Shown: piece after piece, positions 1 to 8,183 of the stretch
Layout of the letters: the number at the start of each line of letters is the position of its first letter
Numbering within the stretch: position 1 is the stretch's first letter
DNA from: Planctomycetota bacterium
GTDB lineage: Bacteria; Planctomycetota; Phycisphaerae; Phycisphaerales; UBA1924
DNA: 64,000 nt
Assembly (NCBI GenBank): GCA_023432465.1
Contig: JAEYUO010000097.1
Span: 1-64,000 of the forward strand
Reading direction: 5' to 3'
Made by a program: the position numbers and the translations under genes
The notes under the pieces: generated by a model
The model's database searches: none
What the model was told of the DNA's origin: nothing
What the model saw: only the letters and a program-made list of their open reading frames with translations

Positions 1-225
1 GGGGAGGGCGATGGGGAGGCGGCGAGGCGGGGGCATGGGGGCGGATGGTATTGGTTTCGGAGGAACACTGAGGGAGCGGAGCAAGCGGAGGGCAGCAGAG
101 AAGAGGGTGGGAGGTTGCCGGCGGAGCTCGGAGGGGCAACCACACGCCTATGATTCCACAGTTTTCAGGAATTCTTGAAAGTGGAGCGGGTGTGCGGCCC
201 GCTCCGGGCGCTGGAAGGATGCGTG
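1..225. other. Non-coding left edge, nothing recognised
   Basis: Purine-rich, G-rich sequence with no convincing reading frame, no hairpin followed by a T run and no tRNA-like element. It carries the probable promoter and ribosome binding site of the first gene: GGAAGG lies at 213-218, seven bases before the ATG at 226. The TTG at 175 would extend that gene upstream but has no ribosome binding site. Confidence 0.4.
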
Positions 226-1638
226 ATGGCGACGATCGCGACAGAGGGTCTCGGAACGGCGGCGCGGCGGAGTGTTCGTGCGCGTGGCGGGGCGGGTGGT
301 GGGGGGTTGGCGGGCGGGCGCGATCGGCGGCTGGATGCGATCCGCGAGAAGGTGGAGCGGCAGGAGCGGCTGACGCTTGAAGATGGCGACCTGCTGTACA
401 CGACGCCGGACATCTGGACGGTGTGCGAGCTTGCGGCGAAGGTGCGGAATCGGCTGCACGGCGCGCCGGGTGAGGGGGGCGTCGGGTACTACAACATCAA
501 CCGGCATCTGAACTACTCGAATGTGTGCGCGCTGTCGTGCAAGTTCTGCGAGTTTTATCGCAAGAAGGATGAGCCGGGGGCGTACACACGCGACATGGCG
601 TATGTGCGGGAAGAGGTGCGCAAGGCGGTCGAGGGCGGGGCGACCGAGATGCACTCGGTGGGCGGGCTGCACCCGTACCTGCCGTGGAGCTATTACCCGG
701 AGCTGGTCGCGACGATCCGCGATGAGGCGCGGCGGCTGGGGAGCGAGCTGCACGTGAAGGCGTTCACGGCGGTGGAGGTGGTGCACATGGCGAAGATCGC
801 CAAGGTCTATCGCGGCGTGAATGACACGAGCGATGAGGGGCGGGCAGCGCGGCGCGAGGGCATCCGCTGGGTGCTGAGCGAACTGAAGAAGGCGGGGCTG
901 GGGTCGCTGCCGGGGGGCGGCGCTGAAGTGTTCGACGACCGCGTCCACGATGAGGCGTTCAAGGGCAAGATCCGCTCGGATGTCTGGCTGGATGTCCACC
1001 GCGAGGCGCATGGGCTCGGGCTGAATACGAACGCGACGATTCTCTATGGGCACATCGAGCAGCGGCGCGAGCGGCTGGTGCACATGGAGATGCTGCGGGA
1101 TGCGCAGGATGAAGCGCTGGCGATGTCGGATCTCGGAAGTGGGAAGTCGGATGGACCAATGTCGGATGGGGGATGTCGGACGTCGGATGTAAGGACATCA
1201 GACCCGAAACATCCCACATCTCACATTCCACATTTCACATTTGGTAAGTTTCAGACGATCATCCCGCTGCCGTTCTTCCCGGATGGCAGCGACCTCGAGC
1301 ACCTGCCGGGGCCGACGGGGCTGGAGAACCTGCGGACGCTGGCGATCTCGCGGCTGATGCTCGACAACTTCCCGCACGTCAAGGCGTTCTGGATCATGCA
1401 GACGCTGCCGATGGCGCAGCTGATGCTGCTCAACGGCGCCGATGACATCGACGGGACCGTGGTGTGGTACGACATCACCAAGGTGCCGCAGGGATCGAAG
1501 GATGTGCCGACGCACCAGGAGGTGAACGTCTGGACGCTTCAGAAGGCGATCCGCGATGCGGGCTTCGAGCCCGTTGAGCGCGACACGCTGTACCGGCGAG
1601 TCGTGCGCGAGGGGAAGGGGTGGAGGGTGGGGGGGTGA
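226..1638 (+). CDS. mqnE: Aminofutalosine synthase MqnE (radical SAM), with an in-frame repeat insertion
   Basis: MqnE is a cytosolic radical SAM enzyme that joins the adenosyl radical to 3-(1-carboxyvinyloxy)benzoate, giving aminofutalosine in the futalosine menaquinone pathway. The 4Fe-4S motif CxxxCxxC is visible as Cys101, Cys105 and Cys108, just after YYNINRHLNYSN, which fits MqnE better than MqnC. The ATG at 226 is chosen because GGAAGG sits seven bases upstream; a TTG at 175 is the alternative. Near residue 300 the family normally runs directly from LQDE-like sequence to the FxxxIPLxFxP block, but here about 38 residues of Ser/Asp/His/Pro-rich sequence are inserted. That stretch is built of short DNA repeats, and reading continues beyond it to a normal C-terminus, so the enzyme may still work. 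No other menaquinone gene is in the window. Confidence 0.85.
   Translation: MATIATEGLGTAARRSVRARGGAGGGGLAGGRDRRLDAIREKVERQERLTLEDGDLLYTTPDIWTVCELAAKVRNRLHGAPGEGGVGYYNINRHLNYSNVCALSCKFCEFYRKKDEPGAYTRDMAYVREEVRKAVEGGATEMHSVGGLHPYLPWSYYPELVATIRDEARRLGSELHVKAFTAVEVVHMAKIAKVYRGVNDTSDEGRAARREGIRWVLSELKKAGLGSLPGGGAEVFDDRVHDEAFKGKIRSDVWLDVHREAHGLGLNTNATILYGHIEQRRERLVHMEMLRDAQDEALAMSDLGSGKSDGPMSDGGCRTSDVRTSDPKHPTSHIPHFTFGKFQTIIPLPFFPDGSDLEHLPGPTGLENLRTLAISRLMLDNFPHVKAFWIMQTLPMAQLMLLNGADDIDGTVVWYDITKVPQGSKDVPTHQEVNVWTLQKAIRDAGFEPVERDTLYRRVVREGKGWRVGG
1123..1236 (+). repeat. Low-complexity repeat tract inside mqnE
   Basis: The tract is made of degenerate units such as ATGTCGGAT and CACATTTCACATT, with GTCGGATG-like units on the left and CATCCCACAT-like units on the right. 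It is less GC-rich than the surrounding gene and encodes residues unlike any radical SAM enzyme (MSDLGSGKSDG onward). It stays in frame. The unit style matches dispersed repeats elsewhere in this window, which normally sit between genes. I infer that it is an insertion of such an element. Confidence 0.6.
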
Positions 1639-1643
1639 GGTTG

Positions 1644-1669
1644 GATTTTGGATTGCGGATTTTGGATTG
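1644..1669 (+). repeat. Dispersed TTTTGGATT repeat after mqnE
   Basis: A 26-base stretch, two TTTTGGATTG units separated by CG, starts six bases after the mqnE stop codon. The identical 26 bases recur at 60996-61021, and related sequence in the opposite orientation is at 61495-61518. Its place between two convergent genes suggests an extragenic repeat family. Confidence 0.7.
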
Positions 1670-1690
1670 GGAATTGGGGGACCTGTGCGG

Positions 1691-2374
1691 TCAAGTTGCA
1701 CGACGGTTCCAGCCACACTCAGGGCAGCCGGATGAGAAGTCGCCGAGCAGGTTGTAGCGGCAAGCGGGACAGAAGCCGCGATGCAGGCGGCGGCGCGTGA
1801 GGAGCGAGTGTGTGGCGCGGCGGGCGGCGAAGAGCAGCACAAACCACGCCGCGGTGTAGATGAGCGTGTTGATGATGAAGCCGGGCCAGATGATGCCGAG
1901 GGGGAGGGCGATGGTGCGCGGTTCGTCAGGGTGACCGAAGACCCAGTAGTCGGTGAACACGTTCATAAAAGCGCGTGTACGAGTTGGCAGCCCCTCGACA
2001 ACGAGCCCGCGAAGCGCGAGTGTCGGCCACCCAAAGGCGGTGCTTGTGTATACGTAGCCAGGATCGGAGATGGGGATGGTCATCCAACTCACCGGCTCAA
2101 ACTCAGGCAACTGCCGGTGAGTCTTGCTGGATTCATCACGCCACTTCTTGTACTGAATGGGGTCCTGCGACTCTACGGCGAAGACCGAGTATCCAGCGGA
2201 GTGTGAGTTGGCGCACCAGTAGATCACTCCCTGACGTGAAGCGAAGTGCCAGTTGTTCATCGCATGGGGGCCGACGTTTCTTTGGCTCGCCGCGATTACC
2301 CAGGCGATTACGATGGTGGAGACCGCGCCGAGGAACAGCGAGGCGGCTGCGAGCAGCGCGATGCGGCGGGGCAT
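1691..2374 (-). CDS. Membrane protein with C-terminal zinc ribbon, function unknown
   Basis: A protein of 227 residues. Residues about 5-25 form a hydrophobic segment (RRIALLAAASLFLGAVSTIV), a second membrane segment lies near residues 170-190, and the last 30 residues carry CPACRYNLLG...CPECG, a typical zinc ribbon. In between is a region with aromatic and proline-rich sequence, probably outside the cytoplasm. This layout (one or two membrane spans plus a short CPxC...CPxCG tail) is common in planctomycete hypothetical proteins. The ATG at 2374 is preferred to an upstream ATG because TACACT ends exactly six bases before it, suggesting a leaderless transcript. It converges on mqnE. No function is assigned. 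Confidence 0.7.
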   Translation of the reverse strand: MPRRIALLAAASLFLGAVSTIVIAWVIAASQRNVGPHAMNNWHFASRQGVIYWCANSHSAGYSVFAVESQDPIQYKKWRDESSKTHRQLPEFEPVSWMTIPISDPGYVYTSTAFGWPTLALRGLVVEGLPTRTRAFMNVFTDYWVFGHPDEPRTIALPLGIIWPGFIINTLIYTAAWFVLLFAARRATHSLLTRRRLHRGFCPACRYNLLGDFSSGCPECGWNRRAT

Positions 2375-2380
2375 GGGGGC

Positions 2381-2386
2381 AGTGTA
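2381..2386 (-). promoter_or_regulatory. -10 hexamer TACACT, leaderless-type promoter
   Basis: TACACT on the minus strand, six bases before the ATG at 2374. A transcript starting seven bases after the -10 would begin at or next to the start codon. No -35 consensus is obvious. Same geometry as several other genes in the window. Confidence 0.5.
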
Positions 2387-2408
2387 ACGGATTGGGGGCT
2401 GCATTCGT

Positions 2409-2489
2409 CCGTCCTCCGGACGGGGCAGCGAATGGAAGCCGTGCACAGGGACTGAAGTCCCTGTCAGCCATCGGCGGCCCTCCGGGCCG
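2409..2489. repeat. Cluster of three short palindromes (REP-like)
   Basis: Three perfect hairpins in a row: CCGTCC-TCC-GGACGG (2409-2423), CAGGGACT-GA-AGTCCCTG (2446-2463) and CGGCCC-TCC-GGGCCG (2475-2489). Two share the loop TCC. They lie between the zinc-ribbon gene and asd. This density of small perfect palindromes resembles repetitive extragenic palindromes; no T run follows, so they are not classical terminators. Confidence 0.5.
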
Positions 2490-2554
2490 AAGGCGGGAAG
2501 AGCACATCATGGAGTGGACACGGAGCTGCAGGTGAGTTCGTGTCGCTGACGAAC

Positions 2555-2588
2555 CCGGGGCTTCGGCTCAGAGCCGCCTCAGCCCCGG
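2555..2588. terminator. Stem-loop downstream of asd
   Basis: CCGGGGCT at 2555-2562 pairs with AGCCCCGG at 2581-2588, with an inner CGGCTC/GAGCCG pairing, directly after the asd stop codon on the minus strand. It lacks a T run, so it could be a transcript-stabilising hairpin instead of an intrinsic terminator. Confidence 0.4.
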
Positions 2589-2597
2589 CGTCGTGAG

Positions 2598-3725
2598 TTA
2601 CTTGATGAGCAACTCTGCGATTTGCACGGCGTTGAGCGCTGCGCCCTTGAGGAGCTGGTCGCCGCAGATGAACAGGTCGAAGGCGATGCAGGGGACATCG
2701 TCCACGGAGCCCTTGCTCTTCGACATCGCGGCGAGGGTGTCGGGCGGAAGGCGTGAGGCGTCGGGGCGGATGCGGCCGACGAGGACATCATCCTTGCCGC
2801 TGGCCTTGAGAGGTGTGGGGAAACCGTTGGCGGCCCGGTCATCGACGATCTGCACGCCGGGGAACGCCGCGAGCGCAGCGCGGAGCTGGCGCACGGTTGC
2901 TTCCTTGCGCAGCGTGACGTTGACGCTCTCGGCGTGGGCGCGGCGGACGGGGACGCGGATGCAGGTGGCGGTGAGCGCTGCGCGCTGGGCCGCGGGAAGA
3001 GATTCTTCGGACCAGATCTTGCGGGTCTCGAGGATGACCTTGGTCTCTTCGACGTTGAGGCCGGTGAGGGGATCGATGGCGGTGTTGTGGCTGAAAAGGT
3101 TGAAGGCGTAGGGCTCGTGGAAGACCTTGGGTTTGGCGATGCCGCCGGCGAGGTCGGCGCGGGTCTGCTCTTCGAGTTCATCCATGCCCTTGGCGCCTGC
3201 GCCGGAGGCGGCCTGGTAGGTCGAGACGACCGCGCGCTCGACGCCAAAGGCGTTGCGCAGCGGGGTGAGCGCCATGAGCAGGATGATGGTTGAGCAGTTG
3301 GGGTTGGCGACGATCGCGGGGACGGGCTTGCTCGACCACTTCACGTTGAGTGTCTTGTTGGTGTGGTCGCTCAGCGCGGCGGGGTTCACCTCCGGCACAA
3401 CGAGCGGGACGGCGGGATCCATGCGGAAGGCCGAGGAGTTGTCGACGATGACACAGTTGTGCTTCGCGGCGGCGGGGGCGATGTCGCGGGTGATCGACGA
3501 GCCCGCGGAGAAGAGAGCGATATCGACGCCCTTGAGGGCATCGCCCGTGAGCGCTTCGACGCGGATGTCGCGGCCTGCAAAGGGGAGCGTGGTGCCGGCG
3601 GAGCGCTCGGAGGCGAAGAGGCGGAGCGAGGCGTGGGGGAACTTGCGCTGCTCGAGGCAGGTGAGCATTTCGCGGCCGACTGCGCCGGTGGCCCCGGCGA
3701 TGGCGATGTTGAGGTGGGTTTGCAT
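2598..3725 (-). CDS. asd: Aspartate-semialdehyde dehydrogenase
   Basis: Catalyses the NADPH-dependent reduction of aspartyl phosphate to aspartate semialdehyde, the branch point to lysine, diaminopimelate, threonine and methionine. The 375-residue protein begins with a Rossmann motif GATGAVG at residues 11-17, has the catalytic cysteine in NPNCST (Cys144) and the RVPVRRAH segment carrying the active-site His near residue 262. About eight extra residues lie just before the NPNCST motif, between VPEVNP and IVANPN. The start MQTHLNIAIAG is chosen because it leads straight into the Rossmann fold; the longer upstream frame runs through repeat-like sequence (ATAGG/GGTCCTATG units at about 3740-3780). 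It stands alone, with polyprenyl synthase upstream in the same direction. Confidence 0.93.
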   Translation of the reverse strand: MQTHLNIAIAGATGAVGREMLTCLEQRKFPHASLRLFASERSAGTTLPFAGRDIRVEALTGDALKGVDIALFSAGSSITRDIAPAAAKHNCVIVDNSSAFRMDPAVPLVVPEVNPAALSDHTNKTLNVKWSSKPVPAIVANPNCSTIILLMALTPLRNAFGVERAVVSTYQAASGAGAKGMDELEEQTRADLAGGIAKPKVFHEPYAFNLFSHNTAIDPLTGLNVEETKVILETRKIWSEESLPAAQRAALTATCIRVPVRRAHAESVNVTLRKEATVRQLRAALAAFPGVQIVDDRAANGFPTPLKASGKDDVLVGRIRPDASRLPPDTLAAMSKSKGSVDDVPCIAFDLFICGDQLLKGAALNAVQIAELLIK

Positions 3726-3815
3726 GGATGGGCTTCGGGAATAGGTTCTATGGGACGTATAGGACGCATGGGTCCTATGAAAAAGAGACATGCTGGTGAG
3801 GGTGTACGCCGGAGA

Positions 3816-4868
3816 TCAGAACGCGCGGGAGACGACCTGATCGGCCATGAGCATCAGCATGCGCTTGGGCGCGGAGTCGGGGAGCGGGTCGAGAGCGTGT
3901 TTGGCCTGCTCGACCAGTTCCTTGGCCTTGGTGCGGGCGAAGTCGATCGACCCGGTGCTGTTGAGGCGCGTGACGAGCTCCGCCGCGGCGTGGGAATCGA
4001 AGGCGGCCTGCTCGGAGAGGAGCGTGAGCGTGCGGCCGCGATCGGCCGCGGAGGCGGTGGTGAGGTGGTGGATGACGGGGAGCGTGAGCTTGCCGAGTTC
4101 GACATCGCGCTGCAGGGGCTTGCCGACGATGCGCTCGTTTCCGGTGAGGTCGAGCAGGTCATCCTGGATCTGGAAGGCGACGCCGAGGCGGAGGCCGAAA
4201 TCCTCAAAGCGTGTGCAGAGCTCGGGCGATGCGCCTGATTGCCATGCGCCGAGCCGGCAGGCGGTGGCGATGAGGCTGGCAGTCTTGCGCCGGACGATCT
4301 CGTAGTACGTCGGCTGATCAATCGAGAGGTTGTCGCGGTGGTGGAGCTGGAGCAGCTCGCCGGCGCAGAGGGTCATGCCTGTCTGGCCGATGAGCAGGGC
4401 CGCGGCCTGAGAATCAAGCGAGGAGCAGAGGCGGTAGGCGGAGGAGAAGAGGTAGTCGCCGAGGATGACGGCGGCTTCGTTGCCGCGGAGGCGGTTGACG
4501 GTCGCTCCGCCGCGGCGGGCATCGGCGTCGTCGAGGACGTCATCGTGCACGAGCGTGGCCATGTGGATCATTTCGCACACGGCGGCGATGGAGAGGTGCG
4601 CGGGGAGGATGTGATCTTCGAGCGCGGTGACGGGGTTTACGGATGCAGTCCCGGAGACTTGGGCGGTGGCGGCAAGCCCGGAGAGGATGACCAGCACGGG
4701 GCGGAGCATCTTGCCGCGATAGGTTTCGATGTGCCGGACCAGTTGCTGGAGGGGCGGGAGGTCGGAGCGGAGGGCGCGGTCGAACTCGGTCTCGACGCGC
4801 TGGAGGGCGCGGCCGAGGACTTCCTGGACGGGGAGGAGGTCGGGGGGAATGGAGAGCGAGACCGGCAT
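3816..4868 (-). CDS. Long-chain polyprenyl diphosphate synthase
   Basis: A trans-prenyltransferase that condenses isopentenyl diphosphate with an allylic diphosphate to make the C35-C45 side chain of menaquinone. The 350-residue protein has the first Asp-rich motif DDVLDDADARRG starting at residue 109 and the second, DDLLD, at 236-240, both with the spacing of the octaprenyl/heptaprenyl family, plus GKPLQRD and KLTLPVI after it. Conserved residues upstream of the first motif (RGKMLRPVL, residues 51-60) bind the diphosphate. The pairing with an mqnE gene 3 kb away is consistent with menaquinone use. Chain length cannot be told from sequence by eye. Confidence 0.88.
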   Translation of the reverse strand: MPVSLSIPPDLLPVQEVLGRALQRVETEFDRALRSDLPPLQQLVRHIETYRGKMLRPVLVILSGLAATAQVSGTASVNPVTALEDHILPAHLSIAAVCEMIHMATLVHDDVLDDADARRGGATVNRLRGNEAAVILGDYLFSSAYRLCSSLDSQAAALLIGQTGMTLCAGELLQLHHRDNLSIDQPTYYEIVRRKTASLIATACRLGAWQSGASPELCTRFEDFGLRLGVAFQIQDDLLDLTGNERIVGKPLQRDVELGKLTLPVIHHLTTASAADRGRTLTLLSEQAAFDSHAAAELVTRLNSTGSIDFARTKAKELVEQAKHALDPLPDSAPKRMLMLMADQVVSRAF

Positions 4869-4910
4869 GGGGGAGGGTAGGAATGTCAGAGGTGGGATGT
4901 GAAAGGCAGG

Positions 4911-5010
4911 TCCTGAGTCCTTTGGTCCTGAGTCCTTTGGTCCTGGGTCCTCAAGGCGCGCGACTTTCAGGGTGACTAGCGCAGGACATCAGGACATCAG
5001 GACTCAGGAC
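4911..5010. repeat. Intergenic inverted/direct repeat of GTCCTGAG units
   Basis: TCCTGAGTCCTTTGG occurs twice in tandem (4911-4940). About 60 bases later come CAGGACATCAGGACATCAGGACTCAGGAC units in the opposite sense. GTCCTGAGTCCT at 4925-4936 is the exact reverse complement of 4999-5010, so the region can fold into a long imperfect hairpin. It fills the gap between the methyltransferase stop and the polyprenyl synthase start. Confidence 0.65.
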
Positions 5011-5016
5011 TGCACG

Positions 5017-5916
5017 TTACTTTTCCGACACGATGTAGCAGATGAAGGAGTCGCAGCAGTCGCCGTGTTCGGCGGGCTTGAAGATGCCGTTGCCGCCGCC
5101 CTTGCCGTCTTCGCCCTCCCAGTAGACGGTCACGCGGGAGAAGCCGGCATCGGTCAGGACATCGCGGATCTCGGGGAGCGACCAGTGCCGCCAGTCGTAG
5201 ATGAACGCATCGGGGATGCGAGAGCCGTCGGGGAGCTTGAAGTGGATCTTGCAGATCATGTCGCCGGCGATGGGGTCGTACTGGGCGTGGTCCCAGATGT
5301 AGGTGTAGGAGTCGCGTCCGCCCTTGCGGCCGATGGGCCGGTGCTCCTTGCAGATGCGGGTGTTGTCGGATCCGCCGCAGGCGTCCATGAAGAAGACGCC
5401 ATCGGGGCCGAGGCTGGCGCGGACCTTTCGGAAGTAGTCGAGCAGTGTGGCGCGGTCCTTGAAGCACCAGTACGAGAAGTTCATGGCGAGGACGGCATCG
5501 AACCCCTTGGGAGCCAGATGCGGAAGACGCGGCGGCTCGAGTACGTTGGCGCCGAGGATGTGCACGCGCTCCTGCTGCGCGGGCTTGAGCTTGGTCAGGT
5601 TGTGCCGGCGGCCCCACTCGACGGGCTCAGGGTCGATGTCGAGGCCGACGGCGATGTTGGCCGGGTTCCGACGGGCCCACTCGCAGCAGACGCCGAACGT
5701 GCCGCAGAAGTCCTCGCGGATGATCCGTGCCGGACGCTTGCGGACTTTGCGGAAGGTCTCGGAGACGAAGTCGACTTCGGCCTCGAAGCATTGCACCGCG
5801 CGCTGGTAGAGGTCGTAGCGGTCTGCCTTGGCTGCCTGGCCACGGAGGGCGGGGCGAGGGCCGGAGGCTTTGGCGCGGGCCGGGGACTTGGCATTGGGCT
5901 TGGCGTTCTTTGGCAT
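5017..5916 (-). CDS. Class I SAM-dependent methyltransferase
   Basis: A soluble methyltransferase of 299 residues. After a Lys/Ala/Pro-rich N-terminus of about 30 residues, the segment REDFCGTFGVCCEWARRN followed by VGLDIDPEPVEWG forms the first SAM-binding strand and acidic loop. Next come HILGANVLEPP and FDAVLAMNFSYWCF, corresponding to motifs II and IV. The acceptor substrate is unknown. The start MPKNAKP at 5916 is chosen because TACACT lies nine bases upstream and the longer frame is only low-complexity sequence. It is divergent from ugd, 231 bases away. Confidence 0.75.
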   Translation of the reverse strand: MPKNAKPNAKSPARAKASGPRPALRGQAAKADRYDLYQRAVQCFEAEVDFVSETFRKVRKRPARIIREDFCGTFGVCCEWARRNPANIAVGLDIDPEPVEWGRRHNLTKLKPAQQERVHILGANVLEPPRLPHLAPKGFDAVLAMNFSYWCFKDRATLLDYFRKVRASLGPDGVFFMDACGGSDNTRICKEHRPIGRKGGRDSYTYIWDHAQYDPIAGDMICKIHFKLPDGSRIPDAFIYDWRHWSLPEIRDVLTDAGFSRVTVYWEGEDGKGGGNGIFKPAEHGDCCDSFICYIVSEK

Positions 5917-5925
5917 AGGGCGGGG

Positions 5926-5931
5926 AGTGTA
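5926..5931 (-). promoter_or_regulatory. -10 hexamer TACACT upstream of the methyltransferase
   Basis: TACACT on the minus strand, nine bases before the ATG at 5916. Transcription would start only one to three bases before the start codon, so the mRNA would be leaderless or nearly so. Confidence 0.4.
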
Positions 5932-6147
5932 CAGAGGTCGGTCGGCGGAGTTTGGCGCGCGGGCAGGGCCGGGTTTGGCCGCGGCCGAAAGGGGGGCCGG
6001 CGTCGGGCCGATGAACAGGGCGGGGGGAGGGTTCGTAAGGCAGGCAAGCCGCGGGTTACAGGACCTTGCGGGCCTAAACTGCCCCCCCACCCCCTGCCGA
6101 GCTTTGGGCTCGCGGGGCGAAGTCTGGTTGAGAGAAGGAGCATCCCG

Positions 6148-7494
6148 ATGCGGCTTTCGATGGTTGGTACCGGCTATGTGGGCCTCGTGACCGGGGTGTG
6201 CCTGTCGAACACGGGCAACGATGTGACGTGCCTGGATACCGATGCCCGCAAGATCGAGATGCTCAAGGCCGGGGGTTGCCCGATTTATGAGCCGGGGCTG
6301 GTCGAGCTGATGGAGCGGAACGTTGCCGCGGGGCGGCTGAAGTTCTCAACGGATGTCTTCGCGGCCCACAAGGATGCGGACATGATCTTCATCTGTGTGG
6401 GCACGCCGAGCGACGAGCGCGGCCACACGGATTTGAAGTACATCCAGGGCGCGGCGGATGACATCGCCGATGTGCTGAAGAAGCTCGGGCCGGATCAGAA
6501 GCCGAAGGTGGTGGTGGTGAAGAGCACGGTGCCGGTGGGGACGACCTTCATGGTTCGCGACCGCATCCGTGAGCGGGTGGGGCCGAACATTCCCTTTGAT
6601 GTCGCCGACAACCCTGAGTTCCTGAAAGAGGGCGCGGCGATCGAGGACTTCAACAAGCCCGACCGCGTGGTCGTGGGCGTGGAGAAGGACTGGGTCGGCG
6701 AGGCGATGCGGGATCTCTATGACCCGTTCGTGCGCAACGGGCATCCGATCTACGTGATGGATGTGCTGAGCGCGGAGATGGTGAAGTATGCCAGCAACAA
6801 CTTTCTGGCGACGAAGATCAGCTTCATCAACGAGATGGCGAACCTGTGCGAGGCGTACGGCGCGGACATCAACCGTGTGCGCGAGGGGATGTGCTCGGAC
6901 AAGCGGATCGGCCACCAGTTCCTGTACCCGGGGCTGGGGTACGGCGGGTCGTGCTTTCCCAAGGACACGCTGGCGTGCATCATGATGGGGGACAAGGCGG
7001 GCATCGAGGCGACGCTCAGCAAGAGCGTGCACGCGGTGAACCAGAAGCAGCGGGACCGCTTCTTTGAGAAGCTGCAGACGCACTTCAAGAACAGCGGCGG
7101 ATTGCAGGGCAAGACGATCGGCTTCTGGGGGATTGCGTTCAAGCCGCGGACCGATGACATCCGCGAGGCGCCGGCTCTGACGCTGATGCGCAAGGCCGTG
7201 GGCTTTGGCGCGAAGGCGATCGGGTATGACCCGGTAGCGAACGAGAACGCGCGGAAGGAACTGGGCAACGCGGCGGAGATCGTCGAGGACATGTACGACG
7301 CGGTGAAGGATGCCGATGCGCTGGTGGTGTGCACGGATTGGGACGAGTTCAAGAGCCCGGACTTTGACCGCCTGCGCAAGACGATGAAGAGCCCGGTGAT
7401 CTTCGACGGACGCAACCTGTACAAGCCGTCGGCGATGGCGGGGTTGGGGTTTGCGTACTACTCGGTGGGCAGGGCGGCGGCGAAGGCGAAGTGA
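6148..7494 (+). CDS. ugd: UDP-glucose 6-dehydrogenase
   Basis: Oxidises UDP-glucose to UDP-glucuronate with two NAD, supplying precursors for extracellular polysaccharide. The 448-residue protein starts with the NAD-binding GTGYVG at residues 7-12, carries KSTVPVGTT in the substrate region and the catalytic cysteine in GYGGSCFPKDT (Cys269), and ends with the UDP-binding domain (GIAFKPRTDDIREAP). The ATG at 6148 is fixed by AGAGAAGGAG, seven bases upstream; the frame remains open far upstream but that part is antisense to the methyltransferase. Its product could feed the UDP-sugar epimerase and polysaccharide block at 9.9-28 kb. Confidence 0.95.
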   Translation: MRLSMVGTGYVGLVTGVCLSNTGNDVTCLDTDARKIEMLKAGGCPIYEPGLVELMERNVAAGRLKFSTDVFAAHKDADMIFICVGTPSDERGHTDLKYIQGAADDIADVLKKLGPDQKPKVVVVKSTVPVGTTFMVRDRIRERVGPNIPFDVADNPEFLKEGAAIEDFNKPDRVVVGVEKDWVGEAMRDLYDPFVRNGHPIYVMDVLSAEMVKYASNNFLATKISFINEMANLCEAYGADINRVREGMCSDKRIGHQFLYPGLGYGGSCFPKDTLACIMMGDKAGIEATLSKSVHAVNQKQRDRFFEKLQTHFKNSGGLQGKTIGFWGIAFKPRTDDIREAPALTLMRKAVGFGAKAIGYDPVANENARKELGNAAEIVEDMYDAVKDADALVVCTDWDEFKSPDFDRLRKTMKSPVIFDGRNLYKPSAMAGLGFAYYSVGRAAAKAK

Positions 7495-7515
7495 GCGGAA
7501 GCGTCAGGTGAAAAC

Positions 7516-8106
7516 CTAGCCCCGCTGATAGCGTTTGAACACGCGACGCAGCCGGGTGAGGTCGAGCGTGAAGCCGGGAACGGCCTCGCCGACATAGCGC
7601 TCGCCGGTCGGCTGGACCTCGATGTAGCGGCCGCGGAGCAGACGCAGGAACTTCATCGATGCGCTGTATGGATCCACAATCCAGTACTCCGCAATGCCGA
7701 AGCGCTCGTAATCCGCGAGTTTGGTTCGCTGGTCCATCGCGGCCGAGCTGGGCGAAAGCACTTCGAGGACCATGTCCGGCGGGAAGTCCACCAGTTGCAG
7801 CGCCTCATTGTATCGGCCCTTCAGGAAGATCAAGTCGGGCCTGTAAACGAGGTTGGGCGAGAGTCGCAAGTCAACTTCGGAGAGCACCAGGCCGGACTGA
7901 TGCTCTTCGATGAAATCGCGGAGCTGGTACTCAATCTCTCCTCGGATGTCCTGATGCTCTGGTGTCGGGCTCGGCGACATCACGACGACTCCATCGATGA
8001 GTTCGTAGCGGAAGCCATCATCCTGTAGCGACAGGTACTCGTCGGCGTCCATACGGAGGCCGGCGAACTTCGCGAAGCGGCCGGGATCTTGCCGGGCGAT
8101 GACCAT
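7516..8106 (-). CDS. Uma2-family PD-(D/E)XK nuclease-like protein
   Basis: A 196-residue Uma2 (DUF820) protein. The fold is that of restriction-like endonucleases: the core YELIDGVVVMSP, RPDLIF with the first acidic residue, DMVLEVLSPSS with the Glu, K in TKLADYERFGIAEYWIVDP. All expected catalytic positions appear intact. Members are abundant in cyanobacteria and planctomycetes, often in many copies, and their biological role is not established. The gene stands alone, converging on ugd with about 20 bases between, and its own promoter appears to be leaderless (see 8113). Confidence 0.88.
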   Translation of the reverse strand: MVIARQDPGRFAKFAGLRMDADEYLSLQDDGFRYELIDGVVVMSPSPTPEHQDIRGEIEYQLRDFIEEHQSGLVLSEVDLRLSPNLVYRPDLIFLKGRYNEALQLVDFPPDMVLEVLSPSSAAMDQRTKLADYERFGIAEYWIVDPYSASMKFLRLLRGRYIEVQPTGERYVGEAVPGFTLDLTRLRRVFKRYQRG

Positions 8107-8112
8107 TGGGGA

Positions 8113-8118
8113 AGTGTA
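8113..8118 (-). promoter_or_regulatory. -10 hexamer TACACT, leaderless-type promoter
   Basis: TACACT on the minus strand with exactly six bases to the ATG at 8106 and no ribosome binding site between them. Same geometry as the promoter at 2381. Confidence 0.5.
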
Positions 8119-8171
8119 TCACACGATTGAGGAAGGTGCGAAGAGCGGCTCATGAGCCTGTTGACGTCGAG

Positions 8172-8177
8172 TAGACT
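8172..8177 (+). promoter_or_regulatory. -10 hexamer TAGACT, leaderless-type promoter
   Basis: TAGACT followed by six bases (GCCGGG) and the ATG at 8184. There is no room for a ribosome binding site. Confidence 0.45.
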
Positions 8178-8183
8178 GCCGGG

